From Qipengyuania_C sp046254955 (GTDB lineage: Bacteria > Pseudomonadota > Alphaproteobacteria > Sphingomonadales > Sphingomonadaceae), in NCBI RefSeq assembly GCF_046254955.1, contig NZ_JBJXRG010000001.1:372001-436000 (forward strand): a stretch of DNA of 64,000 nucleotides, given 5' to 3'. Below are positions 9,527 through 18,280 of this stretch, one piece after another. The first letter of the stretch is position 1, and each line of letters opens with the position of its first letter. Below the pieces are notes generated by a model. The model was not told where the DNA came from. It ran no database searches and worked only from the letters and a program-made list of their open reading frames with translations. The position numbers were made by a program, and so were the translations under genes.

Positions 9527-10749
9527 TGGCCACAGTTCTCGAACACCGTCCGCACGCGCCGATCGACCTGAGCGAAGACGCGCTCTACGTCGAAAATCGC
9601 TGGCATGAACCTTTTGCCCGGCTGCGCGCAGAAATGCCGCTGAGCTGGCGCGAAGACAGCCCCTACGGTCCTTATTGGTCGGCGGTGACGTACGACCTCG
9701 TCGCAGAGGTCGAGCTGGACCACGAGGCGTGGTCGTCCGAAATCGGCAACATCACGATCCAGGACGGAATTGCCGGGCACGAGTTTCCCAATTTCATTGC
9801 GATGGACCCGCCCCGCCATACCGCGCAGCGCAAGGTCGTCGCCCCCGCCTTCAATCCAACCTCGATGGCCCGGCTCGAAGAACTGGTCCGCCAGCGCACC
9901 GGACAATTGCTCGGCGCGCTTCCGCAAGGCGAGACCTTCGACTGGGTCGAGGAAGTCTCGATACCGCTGACAATGGGAATGCTGTGCATCCTGTTCGATA
10001 TGCCATTCGAGGATCGCCACGATATCAAGACCTGGTCCGATATGGCCTCCAACGTCTCGCCCGACACCGGCACTGAGGAGTATTTCGAGCGCTTCATGGC
10101 CGAGATGGGCCGGATGCTCGCGCGCTTCGACGAATTGATGGAACAGCGACGCGCACTGCCACCTTCCGACGATTTGCTCAGCCGGATGGTCCACTCCGAA
10201 GCGATGGGCAATCTCACCCCGATGGAGCGGATCGCCAATATCGCGCTGCTCATCGTTGGCGGGAACGACACAACGCGCAACTCAATGAGCGGACTGGTCG
10301 AGGCGCTGGACCGCTCCCCGGGTCAGCTCGACGTGCTGCATGCTGATCGTTCGCTGATCCCGAACGCTGCGCAGGAAATCATCCGCTGGCAATCTCCGGT
10401 CACGCATATGCGGCGCACGGCAACGGGCGACATTGAATTGGCCGGGCAACAAATCCGCGAAGGCGAAAAGATCGTGATGTGGTACATCTCCGCCAATCGC
10501 GACGAGAGCGTGTTCGAGGAAGCGGATGCTTTTGATGTGACGCGCAAGAACGCGCGGCGTCATCTTGGCTTTGGCCACGGTATCCATCGCTGCGTGGGAG
10601 CGCGGCTGGCCGAAGTCCAGATCGCTACGCTGATCGAGGAAATCGTCGAGCGGAACTGGCGGATTTTGCCGCAAGGCGATCCCAAGCGCCTCGCCAGCCC
10701 CTTCCTCCACGGCTTCACCCATATGCCGGTTAAGATCGAGCGGCGCTAA
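9526..10749 (+). CDS. Cytochrome P450, CYP153-like
   Basis: The 407-residue protein is a soluble bacterial P450. The I-helix motif IVGGNDTTRNSMSG, the ExxR-region sequence around EIIRWQSPVTHMRRTA and the haem loop FGHGIHRCVG (haem Cys at about residue 356) are all intact. The GGNDTTRN version of the I-helix and the HMRRTA stretch are typical of CYP153, whose members hydroxylate terminal carbons of alkanes and fatty acids. The frame opens three bases earlier with GTG, but the ATG at 9526, overlapping the FMO stop, is the natural start. CYP153 enzymes need a ferredoxin and a ferredoxin reductase; neither is encoded nearby, so redox partners must come from elsewhere. Assignment to CYP153 is from motifs only. 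Confidence 0.9.
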   Translation: MATVLEHRPHAPIDLSEDALYVENRWHEPFARLRAEMPLSWREDSPYGPYWSAVTYDLVAEVELDHEAWSSEIGNITIQDGIAGHEFPNFIAMDPPRHTAQRKVVAPAFNPTSMARLEELVRQRTGQLLGALPQGETFDWVEEVSIPLTMGMLCILFDMPFEDRHDIKTWSDMASNVSPDTGTEEYFERFMAEMGRMLARFDELMEQRRALPPSDDLLSRMVHSEAMGNLTPMERIANIALLIVGGNDTTRNSMSGLVEALDRSPGQLDVLHADRSLIPNAAQEIIRWQSPVTHMRRTATGDIELAGQQIREGEKIVMWYISANRDESVFEEADAFDVTRKNARRHLGFGHGIHRCVGARLAEVQIATLIEEIVERNWRILPQGDPKRLASPFLHGFTHMPVKIERR

Positions 10750-11213
10750 TGGAAGGCCGTGCGGTGCCCGCACAGTACAGTGCACATGCTCGGCAAATCG
10801 CGCTCATCGCAGAGAGTTACGAACGACTGCTCGGGGAGACACTGATCGACTGCGCCGATCCGGTCGCGGCGCTTTGGGACGCAAAGCCCGCAATCGTTGC
10901 GCACGGAACGCAGGCCGATCCGTTGTTCTTCTTTGGCAATCGCACGGCGCTCGACTTGTTTGAGACCGATATCGCAACCTTCACCGCGTTGCCGTCACGC
11001 ATGTCTGCAGAAGCGCCGCTACGAGAAGAACGCGAAATGCTGATGGACCGTGTGAGGGCGCGGGGCTTTATCGACGACTACTCGGGGGTCCGGATTTCAC
11101 TGATCGGCAGGCGCTTCCGGATTGAGCGCGCGACCGTGTGGAACCTTGTCGACCCGAGCGGCGCGGTCCACGGCCAGGCTGCCGCTTTCGAAGACTGGAC
11201 TTTCCTTCGGTAA
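10749..11213 (+). CDS. MEKHLA domain protein
   Basis: The 154-residue protein matches the MEKHLA family, a PAS-related fold: FFFGNRTALDLFE, LPSRMSAEAP, GFIDDYSGVRISLIGRRFRI and VWNLVDPSGAVHGQAA appear in family order. Its start overlaps the P450 stop by one base, so it is translationally coupled to the FMO and P450 genes. Its biochemical role is not established. The PAS relationship would suit a redox or ligand sensor, and the operon suggests a link to the oxygenases; both are inference. Confidence 0.87.
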   Translation: MEGRAVPAQYSAHARQIALIAESYERLLGETLIDCADPVAALWDAKPAIVAHGTQADPLFFFGNRTALDLFETDIATFTALPSRMSAEAPLREEREMLMDRVRARGFIDDYSGVRISLIGRRFRIERATVWNLVDPSGAVHGQAAAFEDWTFLR

Positions 11214-11214
11214 G

Positions 11215-11706
11215 CTAGCGCACGATCCCCGCTGCCTGCATTTCGACCGGAGTGACGACGCCGTCGCGGTCAGTATCGATGCGATCAAAATTGGCCTGCG
11301 TTGCGATACGGTATTCGACCAGCGTGATCGCACCGTCCTTGTCCGTGTCGAATTGCTGCAACAGCGGATCGGCGCTCACAGCAATGGCATCGGGATTGGC
11401 CAGCGCCGCAAATTCCTGCGGGCTGAGCTGTCCGTTTGCATCCTGATCGAGATTGGCGAATACCGCCTGGTTCTGTCGGAAGGCCTCGGCCTGAGCGGCG
11501 GCGCGCTGCGTTGCGACGATCTCTTCGGGCAGCACGACACCGCTCGAATCGATATCGAGGTTACGGAATTCAGCATCCATCTGGGCAATGAAATCGGCGC
11601 GGCTCAGGCCCTCTCCCTGTGCGGCTTCCTGTGCTGCAGCAGGACTCGACACAGCAGCTAAAATAACCAGCGGCAACAGTATTCTAGGGGCCAAGAATCC
11701 CTCCAT
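11215..11706 (-). CDS. Periplasmic EF-hand calcium-binding protein
   Basis: The 163-residue protein has a signal peptide (LLPLVILAAVSSPAAAQ) and four EF-hand loops: DIDSSGVVLPEE, DQDANGQLSPQE, DTDKDGAITLVE and DTDRDGVVTPVE. All four keep Asp at position 1, Gly at position 6 and Glu at position 12, so all should bind calcium. It ends two bases from the stop of the MEKHLA gene (convergent) and stands alone. Small secreted EF-hand proteins of this type are common in Sphingomonadales; the partner is unknown. Confidence 0.92.
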   Translation of the reverse strand: MEGFLAPRILLPLVILAAVSSPAAAQEAAQGEGLSRADFIAQMDAEFRNLDIDSSGVVLPEEIVATQRAAAQAEAFRQNQAVFANLDQDANGQLSPQEFAALANPDAIAVSADPLLQQFDTDKDGAITLVEYRIATQANFDRIDTDRDGVVTPVEMQAAGIVR

Positions 11707-11845
11707 CGTTCAACTTCAAGCTTCTATTTCGATTATAGTGAGGCATTTCGCAACCTGTCTTTGCAGGTCTCCATTTGCCCAAAGCTGAATACCTATCCGG
11801 GCGCAATCAGCTCTTTACAGCGGAACCGGCCCAAGTCCGCATGCG

Positions 11846-11873
11846 TTGTCAAAACGCGCAATATTGCTATAGG
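11846..11873 (+). promoter_or_regulatory. Candidate sigma-70 promoter for the S9 peptidase gene
   Basis: TTGTCA at 11846-11851 and TATAGG at 11868-11873 are separated by 16 bases and lie about 40 bases upstream of the peptidase start at 11914. Both boxes are close to consensus for a housekeeping promoter. This is the only match of this quality in the 207-base gap between the EF-hand gene and the peptidase gene. Confidence 0.45.
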
Positions 11874-11913
11874 CGCGCCCACGATAGTTTCACTTGAGAG
11901 GACTTTTCGACCG

Positions 11914-13959
11914 ATGATCTGCATTCGTGCCACCCTGTTGGCCGCGACCTTGCTCGCCCCCCTATCCCTCCAGGCCCGTCCCATGACACCGGAAGACGTC
12001 GCCAAGATCGAATATGTCGGCGGCGTAGCCGTTTCTCCTGACGGTTCGCATGTCGCATACACCACTATTTCGCGGCCAGATGTGACCGAAGGCGAAGAAG
12101 ATGGCGGTGCGACACAGCAGCTTTTCCTCGCCTCGGGGGCAGGCGATGCGCGGGCGTGGCTTCCCGAGGACATGAACGTCTCCGGCCTCGCTTTTTCCCC
12201 CGATGGCACGATGATTTCATTCCGGTGGGCTGACGAAGACGAGAAGACCGCGGTGTGGGGCGTCCCGGTCAAAGGCGGTGCCTATCGCAAGCTGGCCGCA
12301 GTCGATGGAGCGAGCATCTCGAGCTATGAATGGTCTGCTGACGGCAGCAGGCTTTACCTCCTCGCCGGTCCAGCCAAGGACGAGCAACGCGACAAGCAGA
12401 AAAAGGCTGGCTTCGATGCGATCGTCTATGAGGAAGAAGATCGCTTCAACCGGATGTTCATTGCCAATGTCGGCAAGGATATCGACGAGGAACCGGCTGA
12501 AATCGCTGTCCCGGGCCATGTCGACGAATTCAATGTGACGCCCGATGGCCGCTACGCAGTGGTGGGCAGTGCACCGACCACGCTGGTCGATGACAGCTTC
12601 GTCGCCAAACGCCACCACATCGTCGACCTGACCACCGGCGAAGTGATCCGCATCATTGGCACAACCGGCAAGGTCGGCGATGCCGAAATTTCCCGTGACG
12701 GACGCACCATGTCGCTAGTCGCGGCAGTCGACCAGCATGACCCCGCTGACACCACGCTGCATCTGGTCAATCTTGCCGATGGCAGTATTCGCGCGCTCAA
12801 CGCAGGCGCTGCAGAAGCTGCAGTCGATGCCGAGTGGCTCGACAATGGTCGCCTTGCGGCCGTCATCCATGTCGGTACGCAAAGCCGCCTGCGCATCTAC
12901 AACCCCGATGGCAGCGTGGCGCGTGAAGTCGATCCGGGCGACCTGGTCCTGGCATCGCTGGAATCGAATGGCGAAGATATCGTCGTACGTGCCGACTCAC
13001 CATCGCATCCCTTCGAGCTATTTTCGTACAACAGGGGCAATTTCACTCGCTGGACCACGCATAACCCGTGGCTCTCCGAGATCGACATGGGTGTGCAGCG
13101 CAATTTCACCTACACGGCGCGAGACGGCCAGGAAATCGAAGGGGTGTTGATCGAGCCTGTTGGCGGCACTCCTGCCGGCGGCGCTCCGCTGATCCTCGAT
13201 GTCCATGGCGGCCCCGAGGCGCACGAATCGAATGGCTTCAAGACAGATTACGGTGCTCCCGGCCAAGTGGCGGCGGGCAAAGGTTATGCCGTGTTCCTGC
13301 CTAACTATCGCGGCTCAACGGCCTACGGTATCGAATTCGCGAAACAGCATCAGGCCGATGCGGCGGGCAAGGAATTTGACGACCTCGTCGATGCCAAGCG
13401 CGCGTTGGTGACCGAGGGCATCGCCGACGCAGACCGCGTCGGTGTGACCGGTGGTTCCTATGGCGGATTTGCAACCGCCTGGAGTTCGACCCGCTACAGC
13501 GAGGAATTCGCCGCCGGTGTCATGTTCATTGGCATCTCGAACATTCTTTCGAAGTACGGCACTACCGACATCCCGAAAGAGGAATATCTCGTCCACGCAC
13601 GCGATTATCCGTGGGAAGACTACATGGACACGCTGCGTCGCAGCCCGCTCTATTACACGGACAACGCGAAGACCCCGCTGCTGATCATGCATGGCGAAGA
13701 GGACCTGCGCGTTTCGGTGACGCAGAGTGAAGAGCTTTACCGTTGGATCAAGGTGCGCCAGCCCGAGACGCCGCTGCGCTTGGTCATCTACCCGGGTGAA
13801 GGCCACGGCAATGCCGGGGCGGCCGCTCGCTATGATTACAACCTTCGCATGATGCGCTGGTTCGATACCTATTTGATGACGGGTGACCGCGACGCCGAAA
13901 TGCCGCCCACCCGGCCGGAATTGCCTGATGCAATTACCGGTGAAGACAGCGACGATTAG
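11914..13959 (+). CDS. Exported S9-family prolyl-oligopeptidase-type peptidase
   Basis: The 681-residue protein begins with a signal peptide (ATLLAATLLAPLSLQA). A beta-propeller-like region of WD/TolB-type repeats follows (motifs such as SPDGTMISFRW and TPDGRYAVVG), and then a C-terminal alpha/beta-hydrolase domain. The catalytic triad is visible: Ser515 in GGSYGG, Asp597 in HGEEDLRV and His631 in GEGHGN. This layout fits acylaminoacyl-peptidase or dipeptidyl-peptidase relatives acting in the periplasm on short peptides. The frame is open 51 codons upstream, but the start at MICIRA follows GAGAGGAC and gives a clean signal peptide. It is flanked by a candidate promoter and a bidirectional terminator, so it is probably monocistronic. 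Confidence 0.93.
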   Translation: MICIRATLLAATLLAPLSLQARPMTPEDVAKIEYVGGVAVSPDGSHVAYTTISRPDVTEGEEDGGATQQLFLASGAGDARAWLPEDMNVSGLAFSPDGTMISFRWADEDEKTAVWGVPVKGGAYRKLAAVDGASISSYEWSADGSRLYLLAGPAKDEQRDKQKKAGFDAIVYEEEDRFNRMFIANVGKDIDEEPAEIAVPGHVDEFNVTPDGRYAVVGSAPTTLVDDSFVAKRHHIVDLTTGEVIRIIGTTGKVGDAEISRDGRTMSLVAAVDQHDPADTTLHLVNLADGSIRALNAGAAEAAVDAEWLDNGRLAAVIHVGTQSRLRIYNPDGSVAREVDPGDLVLASLESNGEDIVVRADSPSHPFELFSYNRGNFTRWTTHNPWLSEIDMGVQRNFTYTARDGQEIEGVLIEPVGGTPAGGAPLILDVHGGPEAHESNGFKTDYGAPGQVAAGKGYAVFLPNYRGSTAYGIEFAKQHQADAAGKEFDDLVDAKRALVTEGIADADRVGVTGGSYGGFATAWSSTRYSEEFAAGVMFIGISNILSKYGTTDIPKEEYLVHARDYPWEDYMDTLRRSPLYYTDNAKTPLLIMHGEEDLRVSVTQSEELYRWIKVRQPETPLRLVIYPGEGHGNAGAAARYDYNLRMMRWFDTYLMTGDRDAEMPPTRPELPDAITGEDSDD

Positions 13960-13967
13960 TCGCTTAT

Positions 13968-14003
13968 GAAGGGCCGGGCGACGGGACTGCCGCTCGGCCC
14001 TTC
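13968..14003. terminator. Bidirectional hairpin terminator
   Basis: GAAGGGCCGGGCG (13968-13980) pairs with CGCTCGGCCCTTC (13991-14003) at 12 of 13 positions with a ten-base loop. It lies between the convergent stops of the S9 peptidase and the MipA-like gene. The flanks are not T-rich, so it may act as a partly Rho-dependent or transcript-stabilising hairpin. Confidence 0.75.
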
Positions 14004-14021
14004 ACCATTTCTCACCATTGG

Positions 14022-14903
14022 TCAGAATACGTAACCGAGGCCGCCGGCAAGGCTCCACTGGTCGCGTTCGCCGCGAATATTGGTGAAAGGCGTATCCCCG
14101 CCGTCACCCAGCATGCGCGAATAACTTCCGAGCACACCAAAAATCAGACCCCCGTTCTCGGCATTACCATCAAGATCGACCGCGAGGCCGAGCGAGCCGC
14201 CCGCTTTGTACCAGCCTCCGTCGGCTGTGTAGAGCGGCAGTCCGCTATCGGCCGCTTGCTGCGGATTGACCGAGAAATAGTAATCCGAAAATCCGTCGCT
14301 GGCGTAGTCTGCGCCAGCCGAGGCGCTGACCAGCACTCCGCGGCTGAGCGGAGTGCGATAGGAAATGCCGGGATCGAATATCATGCCGCCATGCGCGCCG
14401 GCGACATCCCAGCGGATATCGGCACCGATCGAGATACGATCATATTGCGAGAAGATGCGTTTGAAAGTGACGCCGAACTGCGCCCCAAGCTCGACCGCCT
14501 CGTCAAGCTTGCCTGCCGCTTCGACCACCGGATCCTTGAACCCCCCAGTACGCGTAAAGCGCACGCGTCCAACGGGGCCGCCGTCGATCCTGACATTTGG
14601 CGCAATATCGAACTGGAACACATCGACCGCGAGGCCTGCTGCCCGGGGAGTGAAATCGATATTGTTTATGCTGCCTGCAATGACGGGAAAGGCATTGAAC
14701 TCGGTGTCATCCGAGCCGGGATAGCTCGGGCCGAGCCGCGCGCCAAAACCGACCGCCAGCCAGGTATCGTCATAGACGCTGCCTTCCTCCCCGCGATCGG
14801 AGCGGGCAAACAGTCCCTCAGCCTGCTGGTCCTCCTGTGCGAATGCGGGCTGCGCGAGAAATGGCAGGGCGGCAAACAAAGCCAGCCTAAGAGCAGAATT
14901 CAT
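14022..14903 (-). CDS. MipA/OmpV family outer-membrane protein
   Basis: The 293-residue product has a signal peptide (ALFAALPFLAQPAFAQ). A body of alternating amphipathic strands follows, with motifs typical of MipA/OmpV proteins: WLAVGFGARLGPSYPGSDD near the start, DIRWDVAGAHGG in the middle, and a C-terminal LAGGLGYVF ending in phenylalanine, the outer-membrane insertion signal. The open frame continues 21 codons upstream, but the ATG at 14903 begins the signal peptide. It is divergent from crtY with 106 bases between. MipA-type proteins act as porins or as scaffolds for murein enzymes; which applies here cannot be told. Confidence 0.88.
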   Translation of the reverse strand: MNSALRLALFAALPFLAQPAFAQEDQQAEGLFARSDRGEEGSVYDDTWLAVGFGARLGPSYPGSDDTEFNAFPVIAGSINNIDFTPRAAGLAVDVFQFDIAPNVRIDGGPVGRVRFTRTGGFKDPVVEAAGKLDEAVELGAQFGVTFKRIFSQYDRISIGADIRWDVAGAHGGMIFDPGISYRTPLSRGVLVSASAGADYASDGFSDYYFSVNPQQAADSGLPLYTADGGWYKAGGSLGLAVDLDGNAENGGLIFGVLGSYSRMLGDGGDTPFTNIRGERDQWSLAGGLGYVF

Positions 14904-15009
14904 CGCATTTTCCCTTTGCGTATGCGGCCTTAACGCACCTTCACCGTCTGCGTTCCAAGATCGCAAGCCAATTGCCTCGCCCTCGCGGCTCGCCTAGGGC
15001 CTCTTGAAG

Positions 15010-16197
15010 ATGAGCGGGCGCACTTACGATTTGATCATTGTCGGCGGAGGACTTGCAGGAGGCCTCACCGCGCTGGCTGCACGTCGCCAGGCCCCGCTGC
15101 TCGACATCCTGCTGCTTGAAGCGGGTAAAGTTCTCGGCGGACATCATCGCTGGAGCTGGTTCGATAGCGACCTGTCCGAAGCTGGGCGCAAGTTGATGTC
15201 CAGCTTTTCCGCCAAGCGCTGGGAAGGTGGCTATGATGTGCACTTTCCCGCGCATTCGCGCCATCTGCGCGGAACATATAATTCACTCAAGTCGCAGGAT
15301 TTCAGTGCAGCGATCCACACAGCCTTGCCGGAGGATGCCTGCCGAACCGGAGCAAGTGTCACGGCGCTCGATGAAAGCAGCGTCACGCTGGAAGATGGGA
15401 AGCAAATCTCGGCCAAGGCCGTCCTCGATTGCCGCAATTTCCTGCCTTCACCACATCTTTCAGGCGGATGGCAGCTTTTCTGCGGCCAGACCTGGCGCAT
15501 GGCCAAGCCGCACGGCGTAAAACACCCGGTGATCATGGACGCCGATCTCGATCAATATGGTGCTTATCGCTTCATGTATCTGCTGCCGCTGAGCGAGACC
15601 GAGCTCTTTCTCGAAGACACCTACTATGCCAACACGCCCCGGCTCGATCGCGACGTCCTGGCTGATCGGATAGCGAGCTATGTCGAGCGACACGGCTGGA
15701 AAGGCCAAGTAATCGATGAAGAGCAGGGTATCCTGCCGGTCATCACTCATGGCGATTTTGATGCGGCGAGAGCCTCTGTTTGCCAGCCGAACGTCGCTGT
15801 AGCCGGCGCGCGCGCGCTGTTTACCCACCCGCTTACGAGCTACACCTTGCCGATTGCCGTTGCCAACGCGCTTGCGATAGCCAATGGGCTGCCAATGAAT
15901 GGAAACGAGCTTGCCGAAATGATGGAAAACCGCGCCGCTGCCCACTGGCGCTTGACCGGGTTTTATCGCAATCTGGGCCGGATGCTTTTCGATGCTGCCG
16001 AACCTGACTTGCGTTTCCGGATATTTGAGCGCTTTTACCGCTTGCCCGAAGGGCTGATCGAGCGGTTCTACGCCGGTCGCTCAACTCTGACCGACCAGAT
16101 GCGCGTGTTGAGCGGCAAGCCGCCGGTACCCGTCTTCGCCGCGATGCGCGCGCTCGCCGGAAGCGGCACTCCGCTTGTCTCGGGAGATTCCCGATGA
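15010..16197 (+). CDS. crtY: Lycopene beta-cyclase
   Basis: The roughly 395-residue protein has an N-terminal dinucleotide-binding motif IIVGGGLAGGLTALAA. It also has HHRWSWFDS, the CrtY-type equivalent of the lycopene cyclase motif, and DADLDQYGAYRFMYLLPL followed by LFLEDTYY. It closes both ends of lycopene into beta-rings to make beta-carotene. It is the first gene of a four-gene operon; its stop overlaps the crtI start by four bases (ATGA). A TTG two codons upstream is also in frame, but the ATG at 15010 is the simpler start. Carotenoid hydroxylase and ketolase genes are not in the window. Confidence 0.93.
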   Translation: MSGRTYDLIIVGGGLAGGLTALAARRQAPLLDILLLEAGKVLGGHHRWSWFDSDLSEAGRKLMSSFSAKRWEGGYDVHFPAHSRHLRGTYNSLKSQDFSAAIHTALPEDACRTGASVTALDESSVTLEDGKQISAKAVLDCRNFLPSPHLSGGWQLFCGQTWRMAKPHGVKHPVIMDADLDQYGAYRFMYLLPLSETELFLEDTYYANTPRLDRDVLADRIASYVERHGWKGQVIDEEQGILPVITHGDFDAARASVCQPNVAVAGARALFTHPLTSYTLPIAVANALAIANGLPMNGNELAEMMENRAAAHWRLTGFYRNLGRMLFDAAEPDLRFRIFERFYRLPEGLIERFYAGRSTLTDQMRVLSGKPPVPVFAAMRALAGSGTPLVSGDSR

Positions 16198-17702
16198 ACG
16201 CTCCTGACAAGGATCCTCAGGGCAAGACCGCCTGCGTCATCGGATCGGGATTCGGCGGGCTGGCGCTCGCTATCCGGCTGCAATCTGCCGGCATCGAGAC
16301 AACCGTTATCGAAGCGCGCGACAAGCCGGGCGGCCGCGCCTATTTCTGGGAGAAAGACGGCTTCACCTTCGATGCCGGGCCGACCGTCATCACCGACCCG
16401 CCCTGTCTCAAGGAACTATGGGAACTCTCCGGCCACGACATGGCAGACGACATCGAACTGATGCCCGTCTCGCCGTTTTACCGGCTCAACTGGCCCGACG
16501 GGACCAACTTCGATTATTCCAATGACGATGCCCTGCTGACCAAGGAAATCGCCCGTGTCGCGCCCGGCGATGTCGGCGGTTACGGCGAATTCCTCGAGTA
16601 TGCTGCCGGCGTATGGAAGGAAGGCTACGTCAAGCTTGGCACGGTGCCATTCCTCGATTTCGCCAGCATGGTCAAAGCCGCCCCTGCCCTCGCCAAGTAC
16701 CAGGCATGGCGCAGCGTTTATTCGATCGTTTCCAAGTACGTGAAGAGCGAGAAACTGCGGCAAGCGCTCTCATTCCACACCCTGCTGGTAGGCGGCAATC
16801 CGATGAAGACCAGCTCGATCTACGCGCTGATCCACAAGTTGGAGAAAGACGGCGGCGTGTGGTGGGCGCGCGGCGGCACCAATCGGCTGATTGCCGGCAT
16901 GGTACGCCATTTCGAACGGCTCGGCGGGACGATAAGGCTGCACGATCCGGTTGTGAAAGTGCACACGGTTGGAACCCGCGCCAGCGAAGTCGAGACGCAA
17001 TCGGGCTACAAGGCAAAGTTCGACGCAGTCGCCTCCAACGCCGATATCATGCACAGTTACAAAGACTTGCTGGCGGGCACCAAGCGCGGCGAGAAGAACG
17101 CGGCGAGCCTTGCGAAGAAAAGCTTCAGCCCTTCGCTATTCGTGGTCCATTTCGGGCTCGAAGGCAGCTGGCCCGGTATCCCGCATCACATGATCCTCTT
17201 TGGTCCGCGCTACAAAGGCCTGCTCGAAGACATTTACGATCATGGTGTGCTGCCCGCGGATTTCTCGATTTACCTGCATCACCCGACCGTCACAGACCCC
17301 TCGATGGCTCCGGCGGGCAAGAGCACCTTCTACGCGCTCGTCCCGGTGGCGCACATGGGCAAGCTGGCGGTCGACTGGGACCAGATCGGGCCGATGCTCG
17401 AACAGCGCATCCTTGCGGAAGTCGGACGCCGCCTGATTCCTGATATCGAAGAACGGATCGTGACAAAATTCCACTACGCTCCGCGCGATTTCGCGATGGA
17501 CCTCAACGCCCATATGGGGAGCGCTTTCAGCCTCGAACCGTTGCTGACACAGAGTGCGTTCTTCCGAGGTCACAACCGCGACGATGTTATCAAGAATTTC
17601 TACCTTGTCGGTGCGGGCACGCACCCCGGTGCAGGTATTCCCGGCGTCGTCGGCAGCGCCAAGGCTACCGCGGGGTTGATGATAGAGGACCTGGGGGCAT
17701 GA
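16194..17702 (+). CDS. crtI: Phytoene desaturase
   Basis: The 502-residue CrtI has the FAD motif CVIGSGFGGLALAIRLQ, then KPGGRAYFWEKDGFTFDAGPT, and the C-terminal bacterial-type phytoene dehydrogenase signature around NFYLVGAGTHPGAGIPGV. It converts colourless phytoene to lycopene through four desaturations at the membrane, using FAD. It overlaps crtY upstream and a LOG-family gene downstream by four bases each, so translation is coupled along the operon. Confidence 0.96.
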   Translation: MNAPDKDPQGKTACVIGSGFGGLALAIRLQSAGIETTVIEARDKPGGRAYFWEKDGFTFDAGPTVITDPPCLKELWELSGHDMADDIELMPVSPFYRLNWPDGTNFDYSNDDALLTKEIARVAPGDVGGYGEFLEYAAGVWKEGYVKLGTVPFLDFASMVKAAPALAKYQAWRSVYSIVSKYVKSEKLRQALSFHTLLVGGNPMKTSSIYALIHKLEKDGGVWWARGGTNRLIAGMVRHFERLGGTIRLHDPVVKVHTVGTRASEVETQSGYKAKFDAVASNADIMHSYKDLLAGTKRGEKNAASLAKKSFSPSLFVVHFGLEGSWPGIPHHMILFGPRYKGLLEDIYDHGVLPADFSIYLHHPTVTDPSMAPAGKSTFYALVPVAHMGKLAVDWDQIGPMLEQRILAEVGRRLIPDIEERIVTKFHYAPRDFAMDLNAHMGSAFSLEPLLTQSAFFRGHNRDDVIKNFYLVGAGTHPGAGIPGVVGSAKATAGLMIEDLGA

Positions 17703-18280
17703 ACCGTATCGCCGTTTACTGCGGGTCGGCCTCACCGGAGGATCCGCGCTATATCAAGCTTGCCCGGCAAGTCGGCATGACACTCGCCGCACGCGGTATC
17801 GGCGTGGTCTATGGCGGAGGGCGGCTCGGCCTGATGGGAGCGGTCGCATCGGGAGCGCTCGAGGCGGGAGGCGAAGTAATCGGCATCATTCCTGAAGCGC
17901 TGGCCAACTCCGAAGTCGCCAACTCCGATTGCACAGAACTGCACACCGTTTCAGGCATGCACGAACGCAAGCAGAAGTTCACCGATCTCTCTGATGGCTT
18001 CATCACCATTCCCGGCGGGGTCGGAACGATGGACGAACTGTGGGAAGCGGTCAGCTGGGCGCAACTGGGCTATCACACCAAGCCGGTCGGTCTACTCAAT
18101 ACTTTCGGCTTCTACGATCACCTGATCGCTTTCAACCGCCACATGGCCGAAGTCGGCTTCGTGCGGCCCGCACATCAGGGGATCCTGATCCATGCCGACC
18201 ATCTGGCTGACCTGCTCGACAAGATGGCGGCCTATGAGCCGCATACACCGATCTTTCGCATGAAAGCCGAGGATTTGTGA
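17699..18280 (+). CDS. LOG-family nucleoside-5'-monophosphate phosphoribohydrolase
   Basis: The 193-residue protein is a Rossmann-fold LOG (Lonely Guy, TIGR00730-type) enzyme. The glycine-rich YGGGRLGLMGAVASGAL and the catalytic motif PGGVGTMDELWE are both present and complete, as is the conserved MHERKQ. Members hydrolyse nucleoside monophosphates, releasing the base, and in some organisms free cytokinins. It sits inside the carotenoid operon with four-base overlaps on both sides, so it is made in step with CrtI and CrtB. There is no obvious reason for a carotenoid operon to need this activity. It could be a passenger or could serve purine nucleotide balance. Confidence 0.92.
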   Translation: MNRIAVYCGSASPEDPRYIKLARQVGMTLAARGIGVVYGGGRLGLMGAVASGALEAGGEVIGIIPEALANSEVANSDCTELHTVSGMHERKQKFTDLSDGFITIPGGVGTMDELWEAVSWAQLGYHTKPVGLLNTFGFYDHLIAFNRHMAEVGFVRPAHQGILIHADHLADLLDKMAAYEPHTPIFRMKAEDL

